Positions 20,023 to 29,228 of a stretch of 64,000 nt of DNA are shown here, piece by piece. This stretch comes from Pandoraea communis (GTDB lineage Bacteria; Pseudomonadota; Gammaproteobacteria; Burkholderiales; Burkholderiaceae), in contig NZ_CABPSJ010000004.1 in assembly GCF_902459745.1 (NCBI RefSeq), positions 620,001-684,000 on the forward strand. The letters are read 5' to 3'. The notes under the pieces were generated by a model. It was given only the letters and a program-made list of their open reading frames with translations. It searched no databases and was not told the DNA's origin. Position 1 is the stretch's first letter. Each line of letters opens with the position of its first letter. Made by a program: the position numbers and the translations under genes.

Positions 20023-21630
20023 ATGCCCCAGAAGCCCGTGCTGCCGCAAGCGTCGCCATCCGCGACCCTTTCCGCCCCCTCTACCGCATCCCCCGCGGGT
20101 TCTGCTCACGAACCCGGCGAACGGCTCGTCATCGCGCGCAACGACCAGCATGTTCTCGGCCTGCTGCCGGCGATGGGTAACCGCCACGGCCTGATCACCG
20201 GTGCCACGGGCACCGGCAAGACCGTCACGCTGCAAGTCATGGCGCAAGCCTTCTCCGACATTGGCGTGCCGGTGTTTCTGGCCGACGTGAAAGGCGACCT
20301 GACCGGCATCACGCAGCCGGGTGTCGAAACGCCCAAGCTCAAGGAGCGTATCGCCAATCTCGGCTTCGATACCCCCGACTGGCACGGCAGCCCGGCCACG
20401 CTCTGGGATGTTTTCGGCGAGCAGGGTCACCCGGTGCGTGCGACCGTCTCCGATCTCGGGCCGCTTCTGCTCTCGCGCCTGCTGGGTCTGAACGAGACGC
20501 AGACCGGCGTGCTTAACCTGGTCTTCAAGATTGCCGACGACAGCGGTCTTCTCCTGCTCGACAGCAAGGACCTGCGCGCCATGCTCCAGCACGTGGGCGA
20601 TAACGCATCGACCTTCACCACGCAGTACGGCAACATTTCGGCCGCCTCGGTGGGGGCCATTCAGCGCGGGTTGCTCACCCTCGAGCAACAAGGGGCGGAC
20701 AAGTTCTTCGGCGAGCCGATGCTCAATATCGAAGACTTCATGCAAACGGACGCGCAAGGGCGCGGCATCGTCAACATTCTCGCGGCAGACAAGCTGCTCG
20801 CCGCACCGCGTATCTACGCCACTTTCCTGCTGTGGCTGCTTGCCGAGCTGTTCGAGCGGCTGCCGGAAGTGGGCGACCCCGACAAGCCCAAACTCGTCTT
20901 CTTCTTCGATGAAGCGCATTTGCTGTTCAACGAGGCGCCCAAGCCGTTGCTTGAACGGATCGAGCAGATGGTGCGGTTGATTCGTTCGAAGGGCGTGGGT
21001 GTGTATTTCGTGACGCAGAACCCCGTCGACGTGCCGGATACCGTGCTCGGCCAGTTGGGTAATCGTGTGCAGCATGCCTTGCGGGCGTATTCGCCGCGAG
21101 ATCAGAAGGCGGTGAAGGTGGCGGCACAAACCATGCGCGCCAATCCGGCGCTCGACATCGAAACGGTGATCGGCGAACTGGGGGTGGGCGAAGCGCTGGT
21201 GTCGCTGCTTGACGACAAGGGACGGCCAGCGGTGACCGAACGAGCGTACATCACCCCACCGGCCTCGCGGATCGGCCCGATTACGCCGCAGGAGCGCACG
21301 GCGCTCATGGCCACGTCGCTCGTGGCGGGGGTGTACGAAAACGCCGTGGACCGCGAGTCGGCATACGAGAAACTCGTCGGGCGCACGCAGACGCGCCAGC
21401 CCGACGACCCGCAGGTCCCCGGTGGCACGCCTGCGTCCGGCGGCGGTTTGCTCGATACCGTGAAGGATTCGCTGGGCGGCCTGCTGGGCGGTTCAGGTGG
21501 CTCGCGCAGCAAGGACACGGCCGTCGAAGCCATGGTCAAGAGCACGGTGCGCACCATCGGCAGTCAGTTGGGCCGCGAGATCGTGCGCGGCGTGCTGGGC
21601 AGCATTCTTGGCGGCAACAAGCGCCGGTGA
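20023..21630 (+). CDS. DUF853/HerA-like ATPase (YjgR type)
   Basis: Cytoplasmic P-loop ATPase of the HerA/FtsK-like clan, 535 residues from the ATG at 20023. Walker A GATGTGKT lies near residue 64, and the Walker B block [13 protein letters not shown] near 290. [30 protein letters not shown] is the DUF853 sensor/arginine-finger region. The N-terminal 40 residues are Ala/Pro/Ser-rich, and the C-terminus has Gly/Ser-rich [14 protein letters not shown]. An alternative in-frame ATG at 19948 has a stronger ribosome site (GGAGG) and would add 25 Pro/Arg-rich residues. The function of this family is unknown. Confidence 0.88.
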   Translation: MPQKPVLPQASPSATLSAPSTASPAGSAHEPGERLVIARNDQHVLGLLPAMGNRHGLITGATGTGKTVTLQVMAQAFSDIGVPVFLADVKGDLTGITQPGVETPKLKERIANLGFDTPDWHGSPATLWDVFGEQGHPVRATVSDLGPLLLSRLLGLNETQTGVLNLVFKIADDSGLLLLDSKDLRAMLQHVGDNASTFTTQYGNISAASVGAIQRGLLTLEQQGADKFFGEPMLNIEDFMQTDAQGRGIVNILAADKLLAAPRIYATFLLWLLAELFERLPEVGDPDKPKLVFFFDEAHLLFNEAPKPLLERIEQMVRLIRSKGVGVYFVTQNPVDVPDTVLGQLGNRVQHALRAYSPRDQKAVKVAAQTMRANPALDIETVIGELGVGEALVSLLDDKGRPAVTERAYITPPASRIGPITPQERTALMATSLVAGVYENAVDRESAYEKLVGRTQTRQPDDPQVPGGTPASGGGLLDTVKDSLGGLLGGSGGSRSKDTAVEAMVKSTVRTIGSQLGREIVRGVLGSILGGNKRR

Positions 21631-21748
21631 GCGCGCCCGTCTGCTCCTGCGAAAGAGAACGGGGCCGGCGATCCGCCTTTGACGGTGCGTTTTGCACCGC
21701 GCAGCAAGCTGCCGGAACCTTCGCCCCTCACGGATTCTCCGCTAACCC

Positions 21749-22669
21749 ATGTCGCTGAAATCGTCGCTGGACCCGGTGCGCACCGGTGTGGCTCACGACC
21801 CGGTGTGGTTGCGCGCCGCACCGCTGATCTTTCTGTTCCTGTGGTCAGTCGGCTTTACCGTGGCGAAGATCGGCTTGACGTACGCCGATCCGCTCACGTT
21901 CCTCGCGTTGCGCTATGGCCTGGTGCTCGCCGTGCTCGCGCCGCTGGCGGTCGTCATGCGCCCGCCCTTGCCGAAGACGCCCGCCGCATGGGGGCATCTC
22001 GTCGTCATCGGTCTGCTCATTCAGGCGCTGTACTTCAGCATGACGTATCTGGCCCTGCGCCTCGGCGTGTCGGCGGGCAGCGTAGCGTTGATCACCTCGC
22101 TGCAACCGATACTCGTGGCACTGGCGGTGCCGCATCTCGTCGGCGAGCGCGTGAGCGGTCTGAACTGGATCGGACTCGGGCTGGGGCTGGCCGGGGCGGC
22201 GCTCGTCATCGTGGCGCGATCGGCGGTGGAGGCAACCTCAGCGCTGGGACTGGTGCTGACGTTTGTGGCGCTCGGTGCGATCACCTGCGGCACGTTGTAC
22301 GAAAAGCGTTTCGGCGTGGGCCAGCACCCTGTCACGTCGAATCTGGTGCAGTACGCCGTGGGCTTTGCCGTCACGCTGCCGCTCGCAGCGTGGCTCGAGC
22401 CGATGCACATCGAATGGCATTGGCAACTCGGCTTGTCGCTCGTCTATCTCGTGATCGGGAATTCGATCGTGGCGATCTCGTTGCTGCTGGCGATGATCCG
22501 GCGTGGCGAGGCGTCGCGCGTGTCGGCGCTGTTCTTCCTCGTGCCTCCCTCGGCGGCGCTGGCGGCGTGGGTCATGGTCGGAGAGCACATGCCGCCGCTG
22601 GCATGGGGCGGGATGGTGCTGGCGGCGATCGGGGTGGCGATGGCCACGCGGCGCAAGGGCCGGTCTTGA
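21749..22669 (+). CDS. DMT-superfamily (EamA) transporter
   Basis: Inner-membrane protein of 306 residues with about ten hydrophobic segments in two EamA repeats (roughly 25-155 and 165-300), as in RhaT/YdcZ-like exporters. It begins MSLKSSLDPVRTGVAHDP, then WLRAAPLIFLFLWSVGFTVAKIGL. The substrate cannot be inferred; the neighbours are unrelated housekeeping genes. Confidence 0.88.
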   Translation: MSLKSSLDPVRTGVAHDPVWLRAAPLIFLFLWSVGFTVAKIGLTYADPLTFLALRYGLVLAVLAPLAVVMRPPLPKTPAAWGHLVVIGLLIQALYFSMTYLALRLGVSAGSVALITSLQPILVALAVPHLVGERVSGLNWIGLGLGLAGAALVIVARSAVEATSALGLVLTFVALGAITCGTLYEKRFGVGQHPVTSNLVQYAVGFAVTLPLAAWLEPMHIEWHWQLGLSLVYLVIGNSIVAISLLLAMIRRGEASRVSALFFLVPPSAALAAWVMVGEHMPPLAWGGMVLAAIGVAMATRRKGRS

Positions 22670-22678
22670 TCGAGACCC

Positions 22679-22709
22679 CGCACCCCGGCGATACCGGGGG
22701 CGGGGTGCG
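22679..22709. terminator. Convergent hairpin between EamA gene and upp
   Basis: CGCACCCC (22679-22686) pairs with GGGGTGCG (22702-22709), and the GC-rich loop can pair further. It lies between two converging genes. It lacks a T-tract on either strand, so it is only terminator-like. Confidence 0.35.
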
Positions 22710-22731
22710 TTACCCCATTGCCTGCCGGGCG

Positions 22732-23382
22732 TCAGTTCTTTGTGCCGAACAGACGATCGCCGGCGTCGCCCAGACCCGGAATGATGTAAGCGTGATCGTC
22801 CAGGCGCTCGTCGAGCGAAGCCACATACAGCTTCACGCCCGGATGGGCGTCGTGCAGCACCTTGACCCCTTCCGGCGCGGCCACGAGTGCGAGGAACGCA
22901 ATGTTCTCTTCGGCCACGCCGCGCTTGCGCAGTACATCCACGGCGTGCACGGCCGAATACCCGGTGGCCACCATCGGGTCGCACAGAATGAAGCGTCGAT
23001 CGGTCACATCCGGCAGGCGCACCAGATATTCGACCGGGCGATGCTGCTCGTCGCGATACACGCCGATGTGGCCAACGCGCGCCGACGGCACCAGATCGAG
23101 CAACCCGTCACTCATGCCCACACCGGCGCGCAGCACCGGCACGATGGCGAGCTTCTTGCCCGCGATGACGGGGGCGTCCATGGCGACCATCGGCGTCTCG
23201 ATGCGCTCGGTCGTAAGCGGCAGGTCGCGCGTGATCTCGTAGCCCATGAGCAAGGTGATTTCGCGCAGCAGGCCGCGGAACGTCCGGGTCGACGTTTCCT
23301 TGTCGCGCATGTGCGAGAGCTTGTGCTGGATCAGCGGGTGATCGCAGATATAGAGATTCGGGAAGCGGGAGTCTTGTTTCAT
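22732..23382 (-). CDS. upp: Uracil phosphoribosyltransferase
   Basis: Salvages uracil: uracil + PRPP to UMP. It has 216 residues. The PRPP-binding loop [20 protein letters not shown] and the C-terminal uracil-recognition segment ([17 protein letters not shown]) are clear. The start at [22 protein letters not shown] matches the family; the frame stays open upstream without support. Confidence 0.96.
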   Translation of the reverse strand: MKQDSRFPNLYICDHPLIQHKLSHMRDKETSTRTFRGLLREITLLMGYEITRDLPLTTERIETPMVAMDAPVIAGKKLAIVPVLRAGVGMSDGLLDLVPSARVGHIGVYRDEQHRPVEYLVRLPDVTDRRFILCDPMVATGYSAVHAVDVLRKRGVAEENIAFLALVAAPEGVKVLHDAHPGVKLYVASLDERLDDHAYIIPGLGDAGDRLFGTKN

Positions 23383-23599
23383 GGCAGCAATCTGAGGCAG
23401 GGCCGGTGTGGCCCGCATGGCCGCGATTTTAGCCGATGCGGCCGTTGCCGGTCCGGGTTTCGGCTTGGATTGCCGTAAATCCCGGGCCTCGCGTGCCGTG
23501 CACGGGACAAAGCAGCATGGGCGCGATTCCCTTAGAATCGCTGCAAGTCGGCGGCACGGCCGCATTTGTCCAATGCTTCACTTGTCTTGAAGGCTGATC

Positions 23600-24379
23600 A
23601 TGGATTTGGGAATCAAGGGCCGCACCGCGCTGGTATGCGGCGCGAGCAAAGGGCTGGGACGCGCGTGCGCCCAGGCACTGGCCGAAGCCGGTGCGAACGT
23701 CGTCATCGTGGCGCGCACCGCCGATGCGCTCAACGCGGCTGCCGACGAGATTCGCGCCGCGACGGGCGTGAAAGTCACGGCGGTGGCCTGCGATATCACC
23801 ACGCCGCAGGGGCGCGCGCAGGCACTCGCGGCGTGTGCGCAGCCCGATATTCTCGTGACCAACGCGGGCGGGCCGCCGCCGGGTGACTTCCGCGACTGGC
23901 AGCGCGACGACTGGATTCGCGCGCTCGACGCGAACATGCTCACGCCCATCGAACTCATCAAGGCGACCGTAGACGGCATGATCGCGCGCGGCTTCGGGCG
24001 CATCGTGAACATCACTTCGTCGGCCGTGAAAGCGCCCATCGACATTCTGGGGTTGTCCAACGGCGCCCGTTCGGGGCTGACCGGTTTTGTCGCCGGGATC
24101 TCGCGCACGACCGTCGCTCATAACGTCACCATCAACAATCTGCTGCCGGGCGCCTTCGATACCGATCGCCTCGCGGGCACCATGAAGGCGTGGGCCGACA
24201 AGAGCGGGCAGACGCTGGACGAAGCGCGCGCCAAGCGGGCCGCCGCGATTCCCGCCCGCCGCTTCGGACAGCCGGACGAGTTCGGCGCAACGTGCGCGTT
24301 TCTGTGCAGCGCGCAAGCGGGCTACATCACCGGCCAGAACGTGCTGATCGACGGCGGCGCCTATCCGGGCACGTTCTGA
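23600..24379 (+). CDS. SDR-family protein with altered catalytic Tyr/Lys
   Basis: Short-chain dehydrogenase/reductase fold, 259 residues. The nucleotide-binding GASKGLGRA (about 14-22) and NAGGPPPGD (about 91-99) are present. Where classical SDRs have YxxxK, the sequence reads [11 protein letters not shown], so Tyr becomes Ser and Lys becomes Arg by simplest alignment; the upstream catalytic Ser (ITSSAVK) is kept. C-terminal [20 protein letters not shown] is typical. It resembles the BKR-like SDR subgroup known to lack a perfect tetrad, and may bind NAD(P) without classical dehydrogenase chemistry. Confidence 0.85.
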   Translation: MDLGIKGRTALVCGASKGLGRACAQALAEAGANVVIVARTADALNAAADEIRAATGVKVTAVACDITTPQGRAQALAACAQPDILVTNAGGPPPGDFRDWQRDDWIRALDANMLTPIELIKATVDGMIARGFGRIVNITSSAVKAPIDILGLSNGARSGLTGFVAGISRTTVAHNVTINNLLPGAFDTDRLAGTMKAWADKSGQTLDEARAKRAAAIPARRFGQPDEFGATCAFLCSAQAGYITGQNVLIDGGAYPGTF

Positions 24380-24398
24380 CGCTTCAGGGATCGCTGCA

Positions 24399-24812
24399 AT
24401 GACAATCTCGACAGTACCGAAAGTCCGGATTGCGCTCATCGCGCATGACAAGAAGAAAGACGAAATTCTGGCGCTAGCGCGTGACTACGCCGACGTGCTG
24501 CGCCAGTGTGACCTGGTGGCGACAGGCACGACGGGCGGGCGCATCGCCACCGAGTTGGGTCTCGATGTCGAGCGCAAGCTCTCCGGGCCCCATGGCGGCG
24601 ATCTGCAAATCGGGGCGCAACTGGCCGAGGGACGCATCGACATGGTGCTGTTCCTGCGCGACCCGATGACACCGCAACCGCACGAGCCCGACATCAACGC
24701 GCTCGTGCGCGCCTGCGACGTTCACAACGTGCCGTGTGCGACCAATAGCTCGACGGCGAGCCTGTTACTCGAACAATTGATCGTGCGCCTGAGGGCGCAA
24801 CCGGCAGCGTGA
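24399..24812 (+). CDS. mgsA: Methylglyoxal synthase
   Basis: Converts DHAP to methylglyoxal and phosphate (phosphate-starvation or triose-phosphate overflow bypass). It has 137 residues, close to E. coli MgsA (152). All hallmark blocks are present: [16 protein letters not shown], the catalytic Asp in [25 protein letters not shown] and [11 protein letters not shown]. It starts 19 bp after the SDR stop, so the two may be co-transcribed. Confidence 0.95.
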   Translation: MTISTVPKVRIALIAHDKKKDEILALARDYADVLRQCDLVATGTTGGRIATELGLDVERKLSGPHGGDLQIGAQLAEGRIDMVLFLRDPMTPQPHEPDINALVRACDVHNVPCATNSSTASLLLEQLIVRLRAQPAA

Positions 24813-24852
24813 CGCCGGCAATCGGCATATCACCCGAATGGAGGGAGCGAGG

Positions 24853-25827
24853 ATGACCAAAGCAATTCGCATCGAACAGAATGGCGGCCCGGAAGTGATG
24901 AAGTACGTGGACGTCGAAGTCGGAGAGCCCGGGCCGGGCGAGGCGCGCGTGCGCCATAGTGCGGTCGGTCTGAACTATATCGACGTGTATTTCCGCACCG
25001 GTCTGTACCCGCAGCCGCTGCCGGCCGGCCTGGGCATGGAGGCTGCCGGTGTGGTCGAGGCGGTGGGCGAGGGCGTGATGCACGTCAAGGCGGGCGACCG
25101 TGTGGCGTATGCGAGCCGTCCGTGCGGTGCCTACGCGCAGGCCCGTGTGATGCCGGCTGCGCCGTTGGTACGCCTGCCCGACACCATCAGCGACGATCAG
25201 GCCGCGGCGATGATGCTGCAAGGCATGACCGCGCAATACCTGCTGCGCCGCACGTACCCGGTCAAGGCGGGAGACACGATCCTCATTCATGCGGCGGCCG
25301 GTGGGGTGGGCCTTATCGTGTGCCAGTGGGCCAAGGCGCTCGGCGCGACGGTGATCGGCACGGTCGGCTCCGACGAGAAGGCGGCGCTCGTGCGCAAGCA
25401 CGGTTGCGACTTCCCGATCGTCTACACGCGCGAGAACTTTGTCGAACGGGTGAAGGAGATCACGGGCGGCGAAGGGTTGCCGGTCGTCTACGACTCTATC
25501 GGCCGCGACACGTTCATCGGCTCGCTCGACTGCCTGCGCCCGCTTGGCATGATGGTGAATTTCGGCAGCGCATCCGGTCCCGTCACGCAGATCAATACGT
25601 CGGATCTCGTGTCGCGCGGCTCGCTGTTCTTCACACGCCCGACACTATTCAATTACACGGCCAAGCGCGCTGATCTGGAAGCCACGGCGAACGAGCTGTT
25701 CGCCGTAGTGGCCAAAGGCGCGGTGAAGATCGAAGTCAATCAGCGTTACGCGTTGGCCGATGTGGCCCAGGCGCACCGCGATCTCGAAGCGCGCAAGACC
25801 ACCGGATCGACATTGCTTATGCCCTGA
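24853..25827 (+). CDS. NADPH:quinone oxidoreductase (zinc-independent MDR family)
   Basis: A 324-residue medium-chain reductase of the QOR type. The GroES-like half (1-120) is followed by the Rossmann motif AAAGGVGLIVCQWAKALGATVIGTVGS near residues 145-170. The structural and catalytic Zn ligands of alcohol dehydrogenases are absent, as in QOR. Start chosen at 24853 with GGAGGGAGC immediately upstream; an ATG at 24838 would lie before that site. It follows mgsA by 40 bp, so an aldehyde/quinone detoxification link is possible but unproven. Confidence 0.9.
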   Translation: MTKAIRIEQNGGPEVMKYVDVEVGEPGPGEARVRHSAVGLNYIDVYFRTGLYPQPLPAGLGMEAAGVVEAVGEGVMHVKAGDRVAYASRPCGAYAQARVMPAAPLVRLPDTISDDQAAAMMLQGMTAQYLLRRTYPVKAGDTILIHAAAGGVGLIVCQWAKALGATVIGTVGSDEKAALVRKHGCDFPIVYTRENFVERVKEITGGEGLPVVYDSIGRDTFIGSLDCLRPLGMMVNFGSASGPVTQINTSDLVSRGSLFFTRPTLFNYTAKRADLEATANELFAVVAKGAVKIEVNQRYALADVAQAHRDLEARKTTGSTLLMP

Positions 25828-25868
25828 GGGACTGGCGCGGGACAAAAGAAAAGGGACGCCTTGAACTG

Positions 25869-25912
25869 CACCCCAAAAGTTGGATGCAAATCCAACCTTT
25901 GGGGTGTTTTTT
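25869..25912 (+). terminator. Strong intrinsic terminator; arms resemble IS3-family ends
   Basis: Two-part stem: CACCCCAAA (25869-25877) with TTTGGGGTG (25898-25906), and inside it GTTGGAT (25879-25885) with ATCCAAC (25890-25896), followed by TTTTTT (25907-25912). It terminates the mgsA-quinone oxidoreductase unit. The arm together with the preceding bases (TGAACTGCACCCCAAAAGTT, from 25862) looks like the terminal inverted repeat of IS150-group elements from memory. This hairpin could be a remnant of two abutted IS ends. Confidence 0.8.
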
Positions 25913-25945
25913 ATGGCTGACGTTGTCGCATCTGGCCGCGCGGGG

Positions 25946-26227
25946 TCAGGCGCGCTGGGTGAACACATGGGCGCGGGCATCCTCGCGCACATCGGCCGGC
26001 AGACGCTTGATGAGCCAATGCACGACCATGCCGATCACAATGACATCGTCGAGCAGGCCGAACACCGGAATGAAGTCCGGAATCAGATCGAACGGGCTGA
26101 TCAGATACACCACGAGCAGCGCCATGGCGGGCAGCAGCCAGCGCGGACGGCGCGGATCGCGGGCTGCATGCCACAGCACACGGAAATCGTGGCGGGCGAT
26201 TTGCCACAGACGGAGAAAACGCTTCAC
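25946..26227 (-). CDS. DUF1232 (YkvA-like) small membrane protein
   Basis: A 93-residue protein with one hydrophobic stretch. The DUF1232 signature (LLVVYLISPFDLIPDFIPVF then GLLDDVIVIG) occupies residues about 33-62, including the conserved SPxDLIPDxIP and LLDD. Start chosen at GTG 26227, which has AGGAG at correct spacing; a GTG at 26290 would add 21 residues but has no ribosome site. Function unknown in the family. Confidence 0.8.
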   Translation of the reverse strand: MKRFLRLWQIARHDFRVLWHAARDPRRPRWLLPAMALLVVYLISPFDLIPDFIPVFGLLDDVIVIGMVVHWLIKRLPADVREDARAHVFTQRA

Positions 26228-26580
26228 TTGCAGGCTCCTGGTACCGGTATGTCCCGCCGGGTATGGCGGGTATTCTCGCTTAATCGGCACAAACGTCGCT
26301 CAATATTTGTTGAATATCGCGCAACGTGTCCTGATTATACGCATCGATGGCTTGGCGTGCCGACGGAGGGGGGCGAACGCGCGACGCGTGACAATTACCT
26401 TCGACAGGGCTGAGTCGAGACGGTTTCATGGCACGTCCCCAATGTGACGGACGCCGGTACGCAGCACACGGCGATTCGTCTGTTTTCCCGGTTGCGGCAG
26501 GATCGGGGCGGCGGGATAATTCGCGAGCCGCCGTGGTCAATCCATTTTTCCCCCTTCGCGCACGCCCTCCAAACGCCATC
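26228..26580. other. 353-bp intergenic region, divergent promoters
   Basis: No RNA or protein gene recognised. It is relatively AT-rich around 26290-26345. A frame-matched ATG at 26428 could extend the downstream amidase by 51 residues, but neither it nor the ATG at 26581 has a clear Shine-Dalgarno. Confidence 0.4.
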
Positions 26581-27957
26581 ATGACCGACGCTCAAGATCC
26601 GAAGTCGCCGCAACAGCCGAACAAGCCCGAGTCCGATACGAGCAGGAGCGCAACGCCTCCACAGACCCCTGCGGCAACCGATGCCGGCGTAACGCCCGCA
26701 TCGCCCTCGCCTGCACCGTCAGACTATGTAGAACCCGGCACGCAGGCGGCGCCACGCCCGACCGGCAAGCCTGTGGCAGGCACGGCCGAAGGGTCGGGCG
26801 GCATGCCGCCGAATCCCGACACGCTCACGCGTCCGCCGCATGCCACCGACGCTTCTGCGCCTGCCGACGCGCAGGCCGAGACGCCGCAACCGGTGCATCC
26901 AATGGCCCCCGCCGTACACCCGAGCGCAGCGCAGGTGGCATCGGACCGGAATCCCATCGGCGCGCCTGCGCCGAAGTCGATTGAGGACGTCAAAGCGGCC
27001 GGCGGCGAGCCGCCGCATCAGCCGACGTTCGGCGCCGGTGCAGCGCGACCGGGCAGTCCGTCGTCGATGGGCGGGCAGCCCTCGTATTTGCAGGCGGGAG
27101 ATTCCCCGTGGTCGGTACTGCGCCGAATCACGTCTGCACGATTCCGCGCCTGGTACGACCGCGCGGGACAGCGCATCACGCAGCGCACGCTGAAGATCGG
27201 CATCTCGGCGCGCATTTTCCATCCGGAGCCCGGGTCGAAGGGGCTGCGCAGCAAGACGCTGCAATACCTCGAAGAGTCGATCGCGCACTGGGTGATGTCG
27301 CGCGACGTGCTGGTGTTCATGATTCCGACGGTCGACACACAGGGTTTGCTGCATCCGAGCCACATCCGTTTGCACGATTACGCGAAGCATCTCGACGGAC
27401 TGGTATTGCAGGGCGGGGCAGACGTGTCGCCGCTCACCTATTCGGAAGTGGCGACACGCCACGAATGGCAGGGCGACCGCATGCGCGACATGTACGAACT
27501 CGAGTTGCTGCATGAGTTCGTAGAGCAGGGCAAGCCGATTCTCGGCGTTTGCCGGGGCTGCCAACTCATCAACGTGGCGTTTGGCGGCACACTGCATCAG
27601 GACATCGCGACCGATCTGCCTGAGGCGATTCCGCACGTAACCGAGACGTACGAACATAACCGCCACACGCTGACGTTCCCCGAAGGCTCGTCGCTCGCGC
27701 AGATGTTGGGGCCGGTCGACACGCCGATCGTCAATTCGATCCACCACCAGTCGGTGAGAACGCTGGGACGTGATCTGAGCGTCGAGGCGATGTGTGCGGA
27801 GGATGGCGTGGTCGAAGCTATTCGCTATCGCAAGGCACCGTTCGTGATGGGGCTGCAATGGCACCCGGAATTTCACCGCGCGGGCGGGCCGGAGTTTCTC
27901 GATTGCACACCGGTGCTCGACAATTTCCTGCGTGCCGCGCGCGAAACGCGCTTCTGA
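26581..27957 (+). CDS. Class I glutamine amidotransferase-like hydrolase (peptidase C26, PuuD-like) with long disordered N-terminus
   Basis: A 458-residue protein. Residues 1 to about 165 are Pro/Ala/Thr-rich and low-complexity, without recognisable domain. From about 200 (LKIGISARIFHPEPG) a C26 domain follows, with the nucleophile Cys in GVCRGCQLINVAFGG (about residue 323) and the His/Glu of the triad in QWHPEFH (about 428-430), as in gamma-glutamyl-GABA hydrolase. The domain alone would be about 250 residues. No polyamine genes are adjacent, so the substrate is open. Start uncertain (26428 is possible). Confidence 0.85.
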   Translation: MTDAQDPKSPQQPNKPESDTSRSATPPQTPAATDAGVTPASPSPAPSDYVEPGTQAAPRPTGKPVAGTAEGSGGMPPNPDTLTRPPHATDASAPADAQAETPQPVHPMAPAVHPSAAQVASDRNPIGAPAPKSIEDVKAAGGEPPHQPTFGAGAARPGSPSSMGGQPSYLQAGDSPWSVLRRITSARFRAWYDRAGQRITQRTLKIGISARIFHPEPGSKGLRSKTLQYLEESIAHWVMSRDVLVFMIPTVDTQGLLHPSHIRLHDYAKHLDGLVLQGGADVSPLTYSEVATRHEWQGDRMRDMYELELLHEFVEQGKPILGVCRGCQLINVAFGGTLHQDIATDLPEAIPHVTETYEHNRHTLTFPEGSSLAQMLGPVDTPIVNSIHHQSVRTLGRDLSVEAMCAEDGVVEAIRYRKAPFVMGLQWHPEFHRAGGPEFLDCTPVLDNFLRAARETRF

Positions 27958-27987
27958 TCTGCGCGCCGCCAACACGGCGGGGCAATA

Positions 27988-28017
27988 AAAAAGGGCAGCC
28001 GCGAGGCTGCCCTTTTT
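27988..28017. terminator. Bidirectional intrinsic terminator
   Basis: AAAAAGGGCAGCC (27988-28000) pairs with GGCTGCCCTTTTT (28005-28017) around a GCGA tetraloop. T-runs are present on both strands, serving the C26 gene (+) and the porin gene (-), which converge here. Confidence 0.88.
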
Positions 28018-28064
28018 ATGTCAGGAGCACCGGGAGACTGCTGCCGGTGCTCACGCCGCTTTGA

Positions 28065-29228
28065 TTAGAAGCGGTGACGGATACCCGTGCCCACAACGGT
28101 TTGCGAGCTGGTCGACGACATACCGCCGGCAGCGCCGACACCGGCTTGGAGGCCCGTGCCTTCGTTGTCGGAGATGTGCTGGTACGAACCGGTCAGGTAC
28201 ACATCGGTGCGCTTCGACAGACGGTAGTCAGCTTGCAGCGTAACGGTGTGGAACTTCGGCTTCTTGTCCGTCGAATCTTGCTTGGCCATCGTGTACGTGT
28301 ACGCGGCCGACAGCGAGACTGCCGGGGTCAGCATGTAGCGACCGTTGACTTCGAAGTTGTCGAACTTCAGGCCGTCGTTGCCGAAGGCAACTGCGGTGCT
28401 GTTGAAGTTCAGACCCGACAGGCCTTGCACTTGCGTGTGGGTGTACACCAGGCCGACAGTTGCCGGGCCGAAGGCGTAGTTACCACCGATACCCCAGACG
28501 CGTTGCTTCGATGCGTTGAACACCGAGTCACCGCCGTTCGACGTATCCACTGCACCACCGGTGTTGTTGCTACCCGGGTTGCCTTGGCGTTCCAAGTAAG
28601 CAGCAGCCACCGTCAGCGGGCCGTTTGCGTAGTTCACGCCGGCGCTGAATGCACGGTTGTTGGCGAAGTCGCCAGCCTTGTTCGAGAAGCCATACAGGCC
28701 GCCGAAGGTCAGGCCGTTGTAGTTGGCGCTCGAGTACTTGACCGAGTTGTTCACACGGAACGAGTTGTTCGTGTTGTCGTTATCGTACGGGTGCGCAGCG
28801 ATCGTGCCGCCGAACGACGAACCGTTCAGGGTCAGCGGAGCCAGGTAATCAACCAGCGAGTCGTATTGACGGCCGATCGTCACAGCGCCGAACTTGTCGT
28901 TTTGCAGGCCAACGAAGGCTTGACGACCGAACATGCGGCCGTTTTGGCCCGACTGACCGTTGTTGATCGAGAAACCGTTTTCCAGCACGAAGATGGCCTT
29001 GTTACCGCCACCCAGATCTTCCGAGCCTTTCAGGCCCCAACGGCTACCGTTGATCAGGCCGCTCGTTGCGCGGAAGTTCTTCGAGCCCGAAGCACCTGCC
29101 GTGGTCGTCGAGTTGCTGGTGTAAGCAATGCCTGCATCGATCAAGCCGTACAGCGTGACGCTGCTTTGTGCGTGCGCGCTCACCGAGAACGCGCCGACGA
29201 CGGCTGCGGCAAGAAGAGTTTTTTTCAT
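28065..29228 (-). CDS. Outer-membrane general porin (Burkholderia type)
   Basis: A 387-residue 16-strand trimeric porin. A Sec signal (MKKTLLAAAVVGAFSVSAHA, cleaved before QSS) precedes SVTLYGLIDAGIAY, the standard start of OpcP/Omp38-type porins. VGLQNDKFGAVTIGRQYDS lies near residue 95. The chain ends in the obligatory aromatic (RHRF). A GGAG site precedes the ATG. It diverges across a very long upstream gap, consistent with complex regulation. Confidence 0.95.
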   Translation of the reverse strand: MKKTLLAAAVVGAFSVSAHAQSSVTLYGLIDAGIAYTSNSTTTAGASGSKNFRATSGLINGSRWGLKGSEDLGGGNKAIFVLENGFSINNGQSGQNGRMFGRQAFVGLQNDKFGAVTIGRQYDSLVDYLAPLTLNGSSFGGTIAAHPYDNDNTNNSFRVNNSVKYSSANYNGLTFGGLYGFSNKAGDFANNRAFSAGVNYANGPLTVAAAYLERQGNPGSNNTGGAVDTSNGGDSVFNASKQRVWGIGGNYAFGPATVGLVYTHTQVQGLSGLNFNSTAVAFGNDGLKFDNFEVNGRYMLTPAVSLSAAYTYTMAKQDSTDKKPKFHTVTLQADYRLSKRTDVYLTGSYQHISDNEGTGLQAGVGAAGGMSSTSSQTVVGTGIRHRF

